The translations under genes and the position numbers were made by a program. A stretch of DNA of 64,000 nucleotides, from the NCBI GenBank assembly GCA_025201375.1, contig JAIWZP010000004.1:372001-436000 (forward strand). The letters run 5' to 3'. Positions within the stretch are counted from its first letter, which is position 1. Every line of letters begins with the position of its first letter. Under the pieces are notes generated by a model that saw nothing but the letters and a program-made list of their open reading frames with translations, did no database searches and was not told where the DNA came from. Below are positions 33,990 to 45,177 of the stretch, piece by piece. The DNA is from Gongronella butleri. Lineage: Eukaryota > Mucoromycota > Mucoromycetes > Mucorales > Cunninghamellaceae.

Positions 33990-34072
33990 GTATCAGGTCC
34001 CGCTGTTGGCATTGCTGGCGGCGCCGTTGCCAACGTCACCATCAAACTCACTGGAATAGGGTTCAAATACAT
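33990..34072 (-). pseudogene. 5' gene fragment, start codon plus about 28 codons
   Basis: On the minus strand an ATG at 34072 opens MYLNPIPVSLMVTLATAPP and ends at PDTGW. The frame then meets family 2 repeat DNA and stops. A TATAAAAA box lies 138 bp upstream (34217-34210) and the intervening leader is CT-rich, as in real genes here. The plus strand of the same stretch also reads open, so orientation rests on the promoter signals. I do not recognise the protein. Confidence 0.4.
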
Positions 34073-35017
34073 CGTTGTTTAATGAATAATAAAAAGAAGG
34101 TGTGCGAGGAGTAACAAAGGAGGAAAAGGGGGAAGGGAATGAGAATAGATCTCAAGTGTTGTAAAGAAAAGAAAAGAAAGAGAATAAAAGATATTTGACA
34201 AGGGACCCCTTTTTATACTTTTTCCAAATCTTTTCTCCACAGCGCTCCGGATCATCCTTGATCTGGAAATATTGACGTGTGCTGTCACAAGATTGACAAA
34301 ATGTCTAATTGGTGATGCTGTGAGGTTATCCGTCGCTTGTTCAGGTATTTTTTTCAAAGGAAACGCGCTGATGAACCATTCATTGCTTGTGAGATGGTAG
34401 CGCGACAACCTATAGGTGCATTCCCACGCAATGTGACCTGGGCGTAATAAAAGAAGGAAATAATCAAGTGTCCAAATTGGATCATGCCGGTCACCATGCG
34501 TTGTCAATAAAATAAGCTTTGACAGCGCGATTTTCCATCGATCCGAGGATCGCCTGCAAAATCGGCTGATGTCCATAATTAGTGCCTCCGAGGCTTCAAG
34601 GGCGTGCCAGATGGATCGGGTGCGCGTGCGCAGGGTTGTTGCAAATGCTTCACTTGCACATTTTGTTGCTTTTCTTTCCGTTTCTTTTTTTTTTCAATTT
34701 GCCGCCAATGCCGCGCCTAGCACGTCATTGGCTAGACACTGGTCCGGATGCACGTGACTTTTGGCCGTGCATGCTAATGTTTGGTTTTGACTTGTAGTAT
34801 TTCTTGCTTGCTTGTTTCCCCTTCGTTTTTCTCTTGATTGATTCGATTGGCTTGCCTTGCCACGCCATGCGCGTCTTGGCCAGGCACTGATACATATACA
34901 CAACACGCTTCTTGCTTGGCAATAATATTGAATACAGCATGATCTTGTCGTGTGTCAATTCGTTTTTCTTTTTTTTTTAACGCGCCATTATGTTTGCCAC
35001 TCGACGCGAGCTGGGCC
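34073..35017 (-). promoter_or_regulatory. Promoter-like segment trapped inside repeat family 2
   Basis: A minus-strand TATAAAAAGGGG box at 34217-34206 is followed by a pyrimidine-rich leader with TTCTCTTTCTTTTCTTTTC. Upstream, to 35017, is ordinary promoter-like DNA with no repeat words. The flanks can be joined across the segment to rebuild the uninterrupted 1.75 kb repeat sequence, and both junctions carry CCAGC, a possible 5-bp target duplication. A 165-codon minus-strand frame at 34079-34576 overlaps the TATA box and is less likely. Confidence 0.45.
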
Positions 35018-35960
35018 GTGACAACCAGCTTGCAGCCCATTCTACAGCGCACAAAAACCAGCAAAAAAATACGTACAGTAAAAAAATTCCATGCAATTTA
35101 CGCACTTAAATTTGGAAGCGTCAAACCTTAAATTTTGCAAAAAAATCTTGCCCAAAGTAGGCACTTTTCTCAGTCGATCGCCGTTCATGCGTCACTCTTT
35201 GTACATTTTTCCTATGTTGGGGCAACCTGGCATTTTGTCTGCCAATAGCAAATAGTCGGAGTTACCTACTTGGGATGCATTGATCATTCGGAGTTCGAAA
35301 TTTCCCAAATCAGGCAGTTTCTGAGATTGAAATTCGTGACCCCTGGGTGACCCCTGAATTTTTCAAAAGTGGTCGTAGCGCTTTGGGTGTTTAAGCTTTT
35401 TTGTTGCAAATTTTGCGCTGAATCCGATGCAGTTAATTTTGAGCAGGATCGACCATGCAAATGGAAAGATGAATGCAAACTACTGTAATATAAATGGGAG
35501 TTACAATATTTTTGGCATTTTCGACAGCCCAAAAAAATCGGGAGAGGTCGTCGCCTTGAACACTGGGCTACCGTATCATATACAGTACTACTGTTGTTGT
35601 ACGTACATACAGTACTGTACTGTAGTTTATGCCGCGACGACACAGGTATCATCATTGGCGGGCAAGTACTGTAGGCTGTACAGCACAGTATGCAAAAAAA
35701 TCTGGAGGCTCCACAGCAGGCCGGCAAAGTCTGGAATCACGCTTTTTGGTGTTTGCCGTAAATCGTGAATGTGTGCGTCTTATGCAGTGTACTGTATTAT
35801 TCGAATCCAAAAAAATCGGGCGGGTCCGTCTTGAGCACTGGGCTACAGTATGCTGTAGATTACGCCGCGAAACAGATTTCTTGCGGGCAAGTAGACTGTA
35901 AAAAAAATTCTGGAAGCCCAGCAGCCCGGCGAAGTCCAAAAAAACGCAGTCTTTCGCTTT
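35018..35960 (+). repeat. Dispersed repeat family 2, right part of the split copy
   Basis: Continues the family from 'ttgcagcccattctacag' through 'cagtcgatcgccgttcatg', 'cattgatcattcggagttcg', 'gtggtcgtagcgctttggg' and 'gaccatgcaaatggaaagat'. Three diverged sub-blocks built around 'ccaaaaaaatcggg' occur near 35530, 35810 and 35940, so the end may be internally duplicated. Confidence 0.65.
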
Positions 35961-36908
35961 TTAAAAAGGCAAATGTGTATGTAGCGCGCTACGTATGATA
36001 TTGGATGCACAGAATTGACAGCGCTAGTCCAGTTTCATGTTTCTACTGTTCTACAGTATCCACTGAGATTAAGTAATGTCGTTGTGAAGAACGGATGCTC
36101 ACACAGGACACACTTTATGATATTGCATGTGTAAATTGAGTTTTTGTGCTTTTTCGCAGGAGCTGATCAGCTGAATTTTTTCGTTATCATATCATATCAT
36201 ATCATAAACAGAGAAAAGAGGCATATTTCTCGGTTGCAGGAATTCCCTCGCCATATTTGGGAGGCAAAACTTTGCAGAATAAGCGTCATGAAATAAAGGG
36301 GGTTTCCGCCCCAGAATTTGAGCTCTGGTCATCTTGAAACTCTTGGTGAATGGCACGCAAGAACCTGCTGACCAAGCTCACGATTGCTTTAAATTGATCG
36401 TATGCTCGTGCGGATTTTACTGCATAAACTTTAGCATCTCTTTTTTTTTTTTTTTTTAATTACAGTATTAAAAGAAAAAAAAGGGTATTTTGATGTTCAT
36501 GCACGAGTGTCTCCAAAGGAAAAGTTTGTATTAAACTTTTTATTGTTTTACACGAGAACCCTGCAATATTTTGGTGCGAATTCATTAGATGGATATCGAG
36601 AAAAATGCATTAGGCTACAATTGTGAACATCGAAATTATTCGGCATCTGTTTGACTGATTTGCCAAATGAAATACTGCCTCTCTTGCTGTTGTCTGCTTT
36701 TATATCATAATATGATATTCCAAAAATTTATCCCTGCTGTAATGAAGCCTGTTTGTTCATGCCCCCTTTTTATTGTGCTGCGCATGATAACGCTACAAGC
36801 AAGGAGCGCTGAGTTGCAAAAATACGCGAACAGCAGGCAAACGCGACTACACCAAAATGGCGAAAGCGGCACCTCAATTTCTGTGTCTTTTTTCTTCTTC
36901 GTTTTGCC
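35961..36908. other. AT-rich region upstream of APC2, with (ATCAT)n
   Basis: No gene seen. A short pentamer array, four copies of ATCAT, lies near 36186-36205, and a T17 run near 36440. The last 100-200 bases should contain the APC2 promoter, but no clear TATA box was found. Confidence 0.4.
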
Positions 36909-39900
36909 ATGCTGCACCATGTTTCCTTTTACGATGACGAGGTGTACGCGCCCTCGTACTCGGTAAGCACTTGATTACAATACGCACAACAAAGTAGCGC
37001 GTGTTGACTTGTTGACTTGCCTATTGTTAGATCGATTCGCTTCCCCCAGGTGTAAGTATTGATCTGCACGCGATCGAGGGCCAATGGCGCCCTGTTTCTC
37101 ACCTTTCTTGCATTTCATGTAGCTCCCCACCATGGAGGATATCATTGAATACTGCGAAAAATGTCCAAGAGTGCTGACTCGTAAGCTTGGAGGGCGGCCA
37201 AAGAGGCGAAACGCGACCATTTACTCTTTTTTTTGTAGTCAGAGACTCGCCCTTGAAGGACCTGCAAGACCCGCACGTGTCGATTCACACCATCCACGAC
37301 TGGTATACTGGTAATCGATTGAATGTGAAAAGGCACCTCATGAGCTTTATGGAAGTATTGAGCCGTTTTTGAATTGTTACAGCACTCTCCGCCAAGTATA
37401 TCCAGACCCACACGCCAAAAATCATTGAATTTTGGAACGAAAGCATTGTGGTACGTGCCGAGAAAAAAAAGCAGTGTGGCAAAGCAGGACCTCAAAGCCC
37501 CCCCTTTTTTTTTGTAATTTTAGGCTGTCGAAACACTGGAAGACCGGTTGGAATTGCTCTCGGTGACAATCGACGAGCTATACGGTGTGATTCAGCGCGT
37601 CCACCGTGCTTTGAACATGCCCTGGACTGAGGAGAGCCCGATGACGTCGTCGGACCTCAAGCGGCGATTGCAGGCGACATTCAGCGAGATCGTGCTGCCT
37701 GCCCTGCCGCCGTCATTCACGGACACGAACAGGGCCTACTTTGACGCCATCTATACCCAATATTTTGCCGCGTGGGGCGCTCAGGACGACGCCTTTGATG
37801 AAAATGACCATGTCACGCCCGACAATCGCGATGACAACAAGCACGCGCCTCGTCGGCTGGCGCCATGCACGCTCTTTTTCCCTTACACGGGTGACAGACT
37901 CGAATGGATCCTGACGCACCGCCTCGAGGTCAATCTGCCCGAGACGATCCGCGGACCCGACATGACCGATGATCAGTTGGAACTCGAGTTGCAATTGCTG
38001 ATGGACAAATGCCCTTGGATGGACATGGACGATAATGATGCAACGACATCCCAAGCGACAGCGACGCGCATCAATTTAGACGCAGCACCACCTGATTTTA
38101 GCGCGGCAGCCATATCCTCCACATCGGATGCCTCGGAGTTGCCCGCACACTTTGCCGAGCGGTGTCAAAAGTGCTACGCCATGGGCTTGTCGCCACCGTG
38201 GTTGGAAATGGCGCGCGAGTGGTTGATATCTCGCGTGACGCACGGCCCGCTGGCCGATGAATGGTCAAAACACACTCTCAAACTGGAAATGCGCTACCTA
38301 CAGAGAACCATCTTGCCTTGGCTATCCCACATCTTCACCACGTCGCTCATCACACAAGGTATAAACAATGAAGAATAAAATGTGACAACATTAATGTGGC
38401 AATTTTTTTATTTTTTTATTTTTAATTTTTATTTTTAGATCTGTCTCCCTGGCTAGATTTCTTGCGCGCCAAGATACGACTAGAGCATATTCTGTACGGC
38501 ATATTTTATGAATCAAGGTACGCTATTTGATTGCGCTTGTAGGCTGAAGAGGGCGAATATGCTCAAATTGACGCGTTTTTTTTTTTTTTTTTTTTTTGCT
38601 GTTTTAGATGTAATTCCATCTTTGACATCCTCATGACCAATTATCCGGGCGCGTCGCCCGTGTTTGAAGACCTGCACACCATTGAGGAGCGTGTGCTGCA
38701 GCCAAAGAGCCTAACACAGGCCGTGCGAGATAGGTAAAAATTTAAAAAAGGAATATCCTCACTTGATTTCGCTCATGTCCCTCTCGAATAGCTTACAAGT
38801 TCGGCTGTTGTATCGAGGCGCGTCGGCGACAGACATTATGCAGCAGTATCTCGCGTGTATTCGCTATCTCAAGGTCTTTGACCCAACATGCCGCGCGCTT
38901 TTGCCTGTTCAGCAGCAGGTGGAAGTCTACATGAAGTAAGCGTCGTGTTTTTCTTGCCACGCATGCGAATTTTAACTAACTCTTCCTTCGTGTTCTTGAA
39001 TTAGAACCTATCGGCAGGACACAGTCGATGGCGTGGTAGAAATGATCCGCAATGGCGAGGAATACGATCTTTTGGACGGCTCCGACACTTTGTACGTATT
39101 CAGTGAGCACGAAATTGACGCGTCGCTCTCGATCCCATTGGATGACTCAGGTACAAGCCAGATCAAAATCGCAAAATTGTCATCTCACATGTCCTTTTTT
39201 TTTTTTTTGGCATTTGCTTAGCTCAATTGGATCGGCTGCAACGCATGTCTGGCGACCTTGTGGCGATGCTGATCAGTTTGTGCGGCTCCATCTCCCAGTT
39301 TTTCCAGGGTTATCAGCGGCATCTTGGACGTGCATTGCTTATGGGAGCTGACTACGACACGGAAAATGAGGTCAGAGCAAGAGAATCAGCCCTCTATGAG
39401 CGCGGAAATCAGATGACACAGAGATTTACGCGTCTGGACGCGTATTTTTTTATAGGTCATGAATTTGGAGATTGTCAAGCGGCACTTCCCAGAAAATAAG
39501 ATGACCGAGTGCGACGTGATGATCAAGGACGTGACGGAGGGCAAGCGACTCGACAGACAGATCCATGACGGCATTGCGTCCTCCGACATCGATTTTTTCC
39601 ACGGTGTCATCATGTCAAGGCATTATTGGCCAAAATCACTTCTGGACAACGAGGGACCCGCTGACAGCAGCATGTTGCCGTAAATCACAATGGAGCCAAA
39701 GCACGCTGCCCATATCTAATCATTATTGTTTTTTTTTAGGACAATGGAAACGTATCAGGCACAATTCAGCCATGTCAAGCAGAATCGCAAGCTTCACTGG
39801 CTGCCAAAGCAAGGCGCGGTCACTCTCGAATTGCAATTCAAAGGCCAGGTCCAAGAATGGACCGTGCATCCGTCCGCCGCCATTATCATTCAGCTGTTTG

Positions 39901-40116
39901 CAACAGGTAACTTTTGTTTCCATTGATATTTAATGAGCTTGGCTGATTTCTTTTTAAGATGACAATGAATCGTCACCAAGGCTGTCACTCGCAGAAATCA
40001 TGGAAAAATCAGGCTTTGATACCTCCACCGCCATCGAGAGCTTGAATTTCTGGCACAAGCGCAAGATTTTATCATTGAACGCGTGCGGTCTTTATTCATT
40101 GTTAGAGCCATCGTAG
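36909..40116 (+). CDS. APC2: Anaphase-promoting complex subunit 2 (cullin-like)
   Basis: Catalytic-core scaffold of the APC/C ubiquitin ligase that triggers anaphase and mitotic exit. The start exon is MLHHVSFYDDEVYAPSYS, followed by a 21-nt exon (IDSLPPG) and then LPTMEDIIEYCEKCPRV. The total is roughly 700-750 residues in about thirteen exons. The long N-terminal part is helical (cullin repeats). The C-terminal cullin homology region is clear: MNLEIVKRHFPENKMTECDV, MIKDVTEGKRLDRQIH, DFFHGVIMSRHYWPKSLL, NRKLHWLPKQGAVTLELQF and WTVHPSAAIIIQLFAT. A winged-helix end finishes in ACGLYSLLEPS. The 'C-D-V-M-I-K-D' wording separates it from the canonical cullins Cul1, Cul3 and Cul4. Introns are short and T-rich. 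Confidence 0.92.
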
Positions 40117-40284
40117 CAAAATGTTGAAAGTAAAAAGCACGTGTATGATTTCATTATGATATCGCAAAATGGCGCACCGACCAGGATGCCAGCACAATGG
40201 ATGACATTGGCATCCCACTCGCCCGCATCGCGCCGCATGCACCCACCACCGCCAACATTCCCTTTTTTTTCTTTTTAGAGTCGA

Positions 40285-40437
40285 TTTTGGCGCAAAACCA
40301 ACGAGTACAAGGCCCTGGGTAAAGTAAAAGACGTCGTGGAAGCTGGCGGATAATTGCAACGTGATCTGCTTCACCTGGATCCATGTGAGCAAGGCGTCGT
40401 CGAATACGTCGACGAATATACACCGGTCGTCAGGCCT
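40285..40437 (-). pseudogene. Remnant of a third 4CL-like ligase (N-terminal piece)
   Basis: A 51-codon stretch reads from RPDDRCIFVDVFDD through TWIQVKQITLQLSASFHD to GLVLVGFAPK. It lines up with the N-terminal exon of the neighbouring ligase gene ([42 protein letters not shown]) and ends at the same exon boundary. No continuation with catalytic motifs is present on this strand, so it is a broken copy lying just beyond the intact gene's 3' end. Confidence 0.6.
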
Positions 40438-40726
40438 TTTTGAAAAAAAAAACGCGGACAACATTACATAAGGGAAAGAGAACACACCAATGGTGCCGCT
40501 AAAAGTCAATCTCTAGAATCGCAATGGATCTCTTTTAACCACATGCAGACTAAATTCGTCATGATTTTGCTGTCACTGATGCATTACCACTCGCGATCAG
40601 CACGAAATTGTTGCTAATCTTTGATTTTCGCGAGAAATGTGTATAAATTACAATCCTTTATATCAGATCTTGGATAAAAGAAGAGATGTCGATCTAATTG
40701 CAGCCGACAAGCACTGAATGATACGC

Positions 40727-42937
40727 TCACAGCTTGGCCTTGGCGTCCTTTTGCTCGTTGTTGGCTTGGTCGCGCAACAGCCTCCTAAGAATCTTTCCCG
40801 CTGCTGATCGCGGAATCGCGTCAATGAACTTGATGGAGCGCACTTGCTTGTAATGCACGACTTGGTCGGCAACAAACTTTTTCAGCGCCTTGTCCGTCTC
40901 GTCCGACGCCTCGACGCCAGCTTTGAGCACAATGTAGGCGCGCGGCAACTCTGTCGCCTGTTCTGCGTCGTACACACCCACCACAGCACAATCAGCAACC
41001 AAGGGGGACGAAAGCTGGCGCGAAAAAAGAGAATGAGGTTGCTTTCTTTGACTTTTTTTCGTGTATTTTTACCAAAATGCCCTCCAATTCGGCTGGCGGC
41101 ACCTGGAAGCCCTTGTATTTGATCAATTCCTTCAATCGATCGACGATATGCAGGTGGCCATCCTTATCCATGATCACAATGTCGCCGGTGTGGAAGTAAC
41201 CTTCATAGTCCATGCAGCCCTCAGTCGCCTTGGGGTTCTTGATGTAGCCTGTCAATGCGTGTCAGTAATCCTGATTTGGTCCTCAATTCCTGAATGTGAC
41301 TTACCCTTCATGATGTTCGGGCCCTTGACCCATAATTCACCGCGCTCGCCCACACCGACCTCTGTTCATACAAAAATAAAGAAATTTAGCATTTGCACGC
41401 ATACAATTGATAAGGATGGGCTTGTACATACCTTGGCCTTCTTCATTGACAATTTTGGCAGTGATGTTGGGCAGCAAAGGGCCACTGGCGCCTAAAAAAA
41501 AAGGAGCATGGCGTCAAAACGCGATGTTTTTCTTAATTTCTCGTAATTTTTTTTTTTTTTTTTTTTTTACCAAGACGCGTATTGTACTTTGGTCCGACAG
41601 TGACGACAGGGGATGTCTCTGTCAGGCCATAGCCTTGGGTGATGTGGCAGCCGGGGAGGCGCTTGGAGACATCCTTGGTCAATTCGGCGGAGAGGGGAGC
41701 AGCACCGGACATGAGCGTGCGCAGCGACGACATGTCGTACTTGTCGACGACGTCCATCTTGCTGAGCAGCAGCAGGATGGGGGGCACAACGCACGCAAAA
41801 TTGATCTTGTGCTTCTGCACGGTCTGGCAGAAATGCTCCAAATCAAATTTGGACATCACGACCATGGGCGTGCCCCAGTACAGCGCCAATTGAATCACCA
41901 CCACCAAACCAAAAATGTGGAAATTCGGCAGAACATTCAACACCTTGTCGCTGTCCGTGCGGATGTACGAGCGCAGATGCGAATCGGCCTGGATGATGTT
42001 GGAAGTGATGTTGGTGTGCCTAAAAAATATAAAAACGACGTCGTGAGCACCCAATGGCAATGATTTTACGTGGAGCGTGTTGCTTACGTCGACATGACAC
42101 CCTAAAAGTACAAAAAAAAAATGGAGCATGAATATACGAGTGCGCATCAATTTTCCATTTTTTTTTTTTAACCTTGGAAAGGCCAGTGGTGCCGCTGGAA
42201 AAGCACATGTACGCGACTTGATCCAGAGGGTTGGCAATGGCGACGGGCTTTTCCAATTGGCGACCGGGGAGCAGGGCCTGCGTGTAAGGGCGGAGACCCT
42301 GCGCTGAAGGCTTTTCGCCAAAAACAAACACGTTCGACGCGGCAATTCCCGATTTGGCAGCCGCTTCCAGCGCGACAGCCGCGTTGTCCACCGAGCAAAC
42401 AATCACCTTGGCCGACGCAGTCGTCAGCTGATGCACAAGCTCAGACACCGTGTACGCAGGGTTGGCCGTCGTCGCCGTGCCACCTAAAAAGTAAAAAAAA
42501 AAAAAGGCGCGTCAGCACGCTTTGTTTTCTTGCCAATGCCAATCCACGCGTCTCTTACCAGCAGCCAGAGTGCCCAATAGGGGGATACAGTAGTCCATCT
42601 AGAAAAAAAAAGCCAAAAACGCGCGTCACGGGACCGATTTCAGGCACATTCGCCGCAATGCCTTTTTTTGCTGCCTTTTTATCTCGCTTTCTAGGCTTAC
42701 CATGTTGGGGGCAAAGATAGCCAAGACGTCACCGTGTTGGAACTGACAATGGTCCTGCAAACCCGCGGCAAATTGGAGAATTGCCTGTTTGACTTGGCCA
42801 AAGGTCATGGAGCGGTCGCTGTGCGCGTCAAGCAGAATGTGGCGGCTATCCGGCATCTTGTTTGGGTTCGAAAAGACAAAGTCGACAATACCCATCATGG
42901 GAATTTCAACAGGAGGGTGTTGTGAATAAAATACCAT
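40727..42937 (-). CDS. 4-coumarate:CoA-ligase-like acyl-CoA synthetase A, peroxisomal
   Basis: ANL-superfamily enzyme: ATP-dependent adenylation of a carboxylate, then transfer to CoA. About nine exons give some 550 residues. The order is: N-terminus [18 protein letters not shown]-binding P-loop [23 protein letters not shown]; adenylate-binding [12 protein letters not shown]; hinge [13 protein letters not shown]; and the C-terminal catalytic lysine block [13 protein letters not shown]. The protein ends AKL, a PTS1-type peroxisomal signal. A 14-nt micro-exon (42101-42088) supplies the GVMST just after the P-loop. Substrate is open: aromatic (4-coumarate-like) and medium or long fatty acids are both seen in this clade. 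Same strand as the exporter-family gene and the second ligase. Confidence 0.92.
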
Positions 42938-43713
42938 ATCGTTTAGGCAAAAAGGAGGGGCGTGGACAAGACGAAAGCGCAAGTACAAATGAAAAAAAAA
43001 GCGGGTGAGAAGAAAAGCGGGCGACAATGCAAATCTGGGATTGCCCCTTTTTATGGGTCGGGATGGTTGGTGACACAAATGTGGGGTCAGCCACCAATCA
43101 TTTCACACGGCAAATGCATTGATTTGAGATTTGTCAAAACTGAGTGGGTTCCACAGAACTGGCCGTCGATGCACATTGCTGCCCCGTGTGCTTGCTCGCG
43201 CGAACAAAAAAAAAAAAAAGCAAGATCAATGGTCTTTTACATTTGACGTAAGAAAAACCATATTTTTGTATTTTTTATGCCAGATGCACAATACACACTT
43301 CACGAAAATGAGCACCTCGTTGGTGACTAGGACGGCTTGCCCAGGATCGGCAATAGGCTAGCCGTGCGGCTGCTGCTGACTGACATGAAATTGGCGCCGA
43401 ATACTGAGATTTCGTTGGTGCCCGGCTCAGGTTGTACAAAAAGAGCCCATTCATGCAACACGCACGGCAACATGGAAAAGAACATTAAAAAGAATGACAG
43501 ACACGGAGCCGATCAGCTTCATTGCCGTCATCTATTAGCAAAAAAGCACAGATTTTGCATTAAATGACCTTTTTTTTCCTTGCTGTCCTTGCGCATCCAT
43601 ATTTGATTTGAAATACAAGAATTGTAGAATAATTGACGTGCTTCATTGTACAAAAGGGGATATGCTATGATAAAGATGTAAAATTACAGTGCAAAAATGC
43701 AAAAAGCCTAGAA
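42938..43713. other. Intergenic, ligase A promoter and exporter 3' end
   Basis: 776 bp between the exporter-family stop and the ligase A start, both on the minus strand. No coding exon found. The part next to 42937 is the likely ligase promoter. No TATA box is evident. Confidence 0.45.
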
Positions 43714-45137
43714 TTAGGCATGTACAGCCAGCCACACTTCAGGATCCTCGGTGCCCACGAGCTCGGTGACAGCCTCGAGAAGCAATTGAACCTCTCCGAC
43801 AAAGGACGAGCCATTCATCATGTACGAGCCGTATGGTGCGAGCGACGGATCGTTCATGTCATCCTGGTGAAGTGTGATCTGATGCTCGAGAATCTTGGCG
43901 AATCGTTGGCGCGCAACGACAGGGGGCAGCAAGTACGGCGGAAGCGCCGACTTTGAAGCAAGCGTCGTGGAGATTAATTTTAGCGTTGTCATGATGGAGG
44001 CCAACTATGTAAAAAAAGAAAAAAAGTTGAGCAGCTTTCTACATGAATCACGAATTGTCGTCATACATATTCACGACGCTCCTTCATCAATGCAATCGCG
44101 ATCTTGTGACGCCAGTTGCCGTCAATATTGCGCAGGGAAAAGGCCTAAGAAAAGCCAAAAAAGAAAAAAAAAAGAAAAAAAAGGATGAGTCACGTCTTGA
44201 GCAGGCCTGCAAACGTCTTTACCATGCCAATGACAAGGTCGGCCAAGTTGTCAACGGTTTGTACGACCGTGGTGTATTGCTTGAATGGGAATTTGCCGCG
44301 CAAGGGCGGCTCATACTTGCTGTGGGCGAGCAAATTGCGCTCATCTGCAATTTGCCTGCGGATGTTCATGCACAATTTCATGAATGCTTTGGCCTGGTTG
44401 GTTGTCGGCAGTGGTGACGTGCTTGGCGAGCAAATCTCGGCAGTGGTAATACCATACAGGTGCCCAATGTCGCGAATTGTGCGCGCTAAGCGTTTGCGCA
44501 GTTCAATGCGGCCCTGGACTGGCGCAGGGATCGCAAGAAGGATGGCTGTCGCAACAATGCCAATAACCACTAATAAAAGACGCTGAAATCATCGAGTAAA
44601 AGTCAATGGTCAACCAAATTTCAATTTTTTTGACACTTACCTTTCCAGCAATCGTCCACACGGCCTCATACGTGCCAGCCTGCACGCTATCGTATTCGTA
44701 GATCACCACTAAGACCATGGTAACCTAAAAAAAGAGATTGTCAGGGCAATTTCAGGTTTTCCTTTTGTTTGAGGATCGTACCTTGGACATGAGACTCGCA
44801 ACGCGGTACACGGGGTTGAAGAAAAAGATGTGGTAGTGGGGGATGAACACGAGGAAGCTGACGATTGTCAATGCATAGGGATTGCCTGCATTTGCAATGA
44901 AAAAAATGGCATATGAGAATCAAAATGTTAAAAAAGGGGTAATTGAAGAGCTTACCTTGGCAAATCTCCCACACGACAATGCCGAGAATCGCGCCAATCA
45001 CGCTACCAAGCACACGCACATAGATGCCAAAGTAAAAATGGCCAGTGGTAGGGAAGGACCAAAGACAAAGGGTGATCATGGCCCATTGACCTGAGAAAAA
45101 TAAGCGTCAGGCAGAGCCCCTGGCAACTTTTTTTCTT

Positions 45138-45177
<40 letters not shown>

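Noticed and set aside
33990..34081. Plus-strand reading as a C-terminus ending FKYIVV
   Set aside because: It looks protein-like, but there is no upstream exon, and the opposite strand has a TATA box and leader at the right distance from an ATG.
34079..34576. 165-codon minus-strand frame as a gene
   Set aside because: It reads straight through a TATA box and a CT-rich leader, and ends in a Leu/Pro/Phe-rich readthrough of pyrimidine tracts. The promoter-plus-start reading explains the stretch better, though the frame is long enough to keep in mind.
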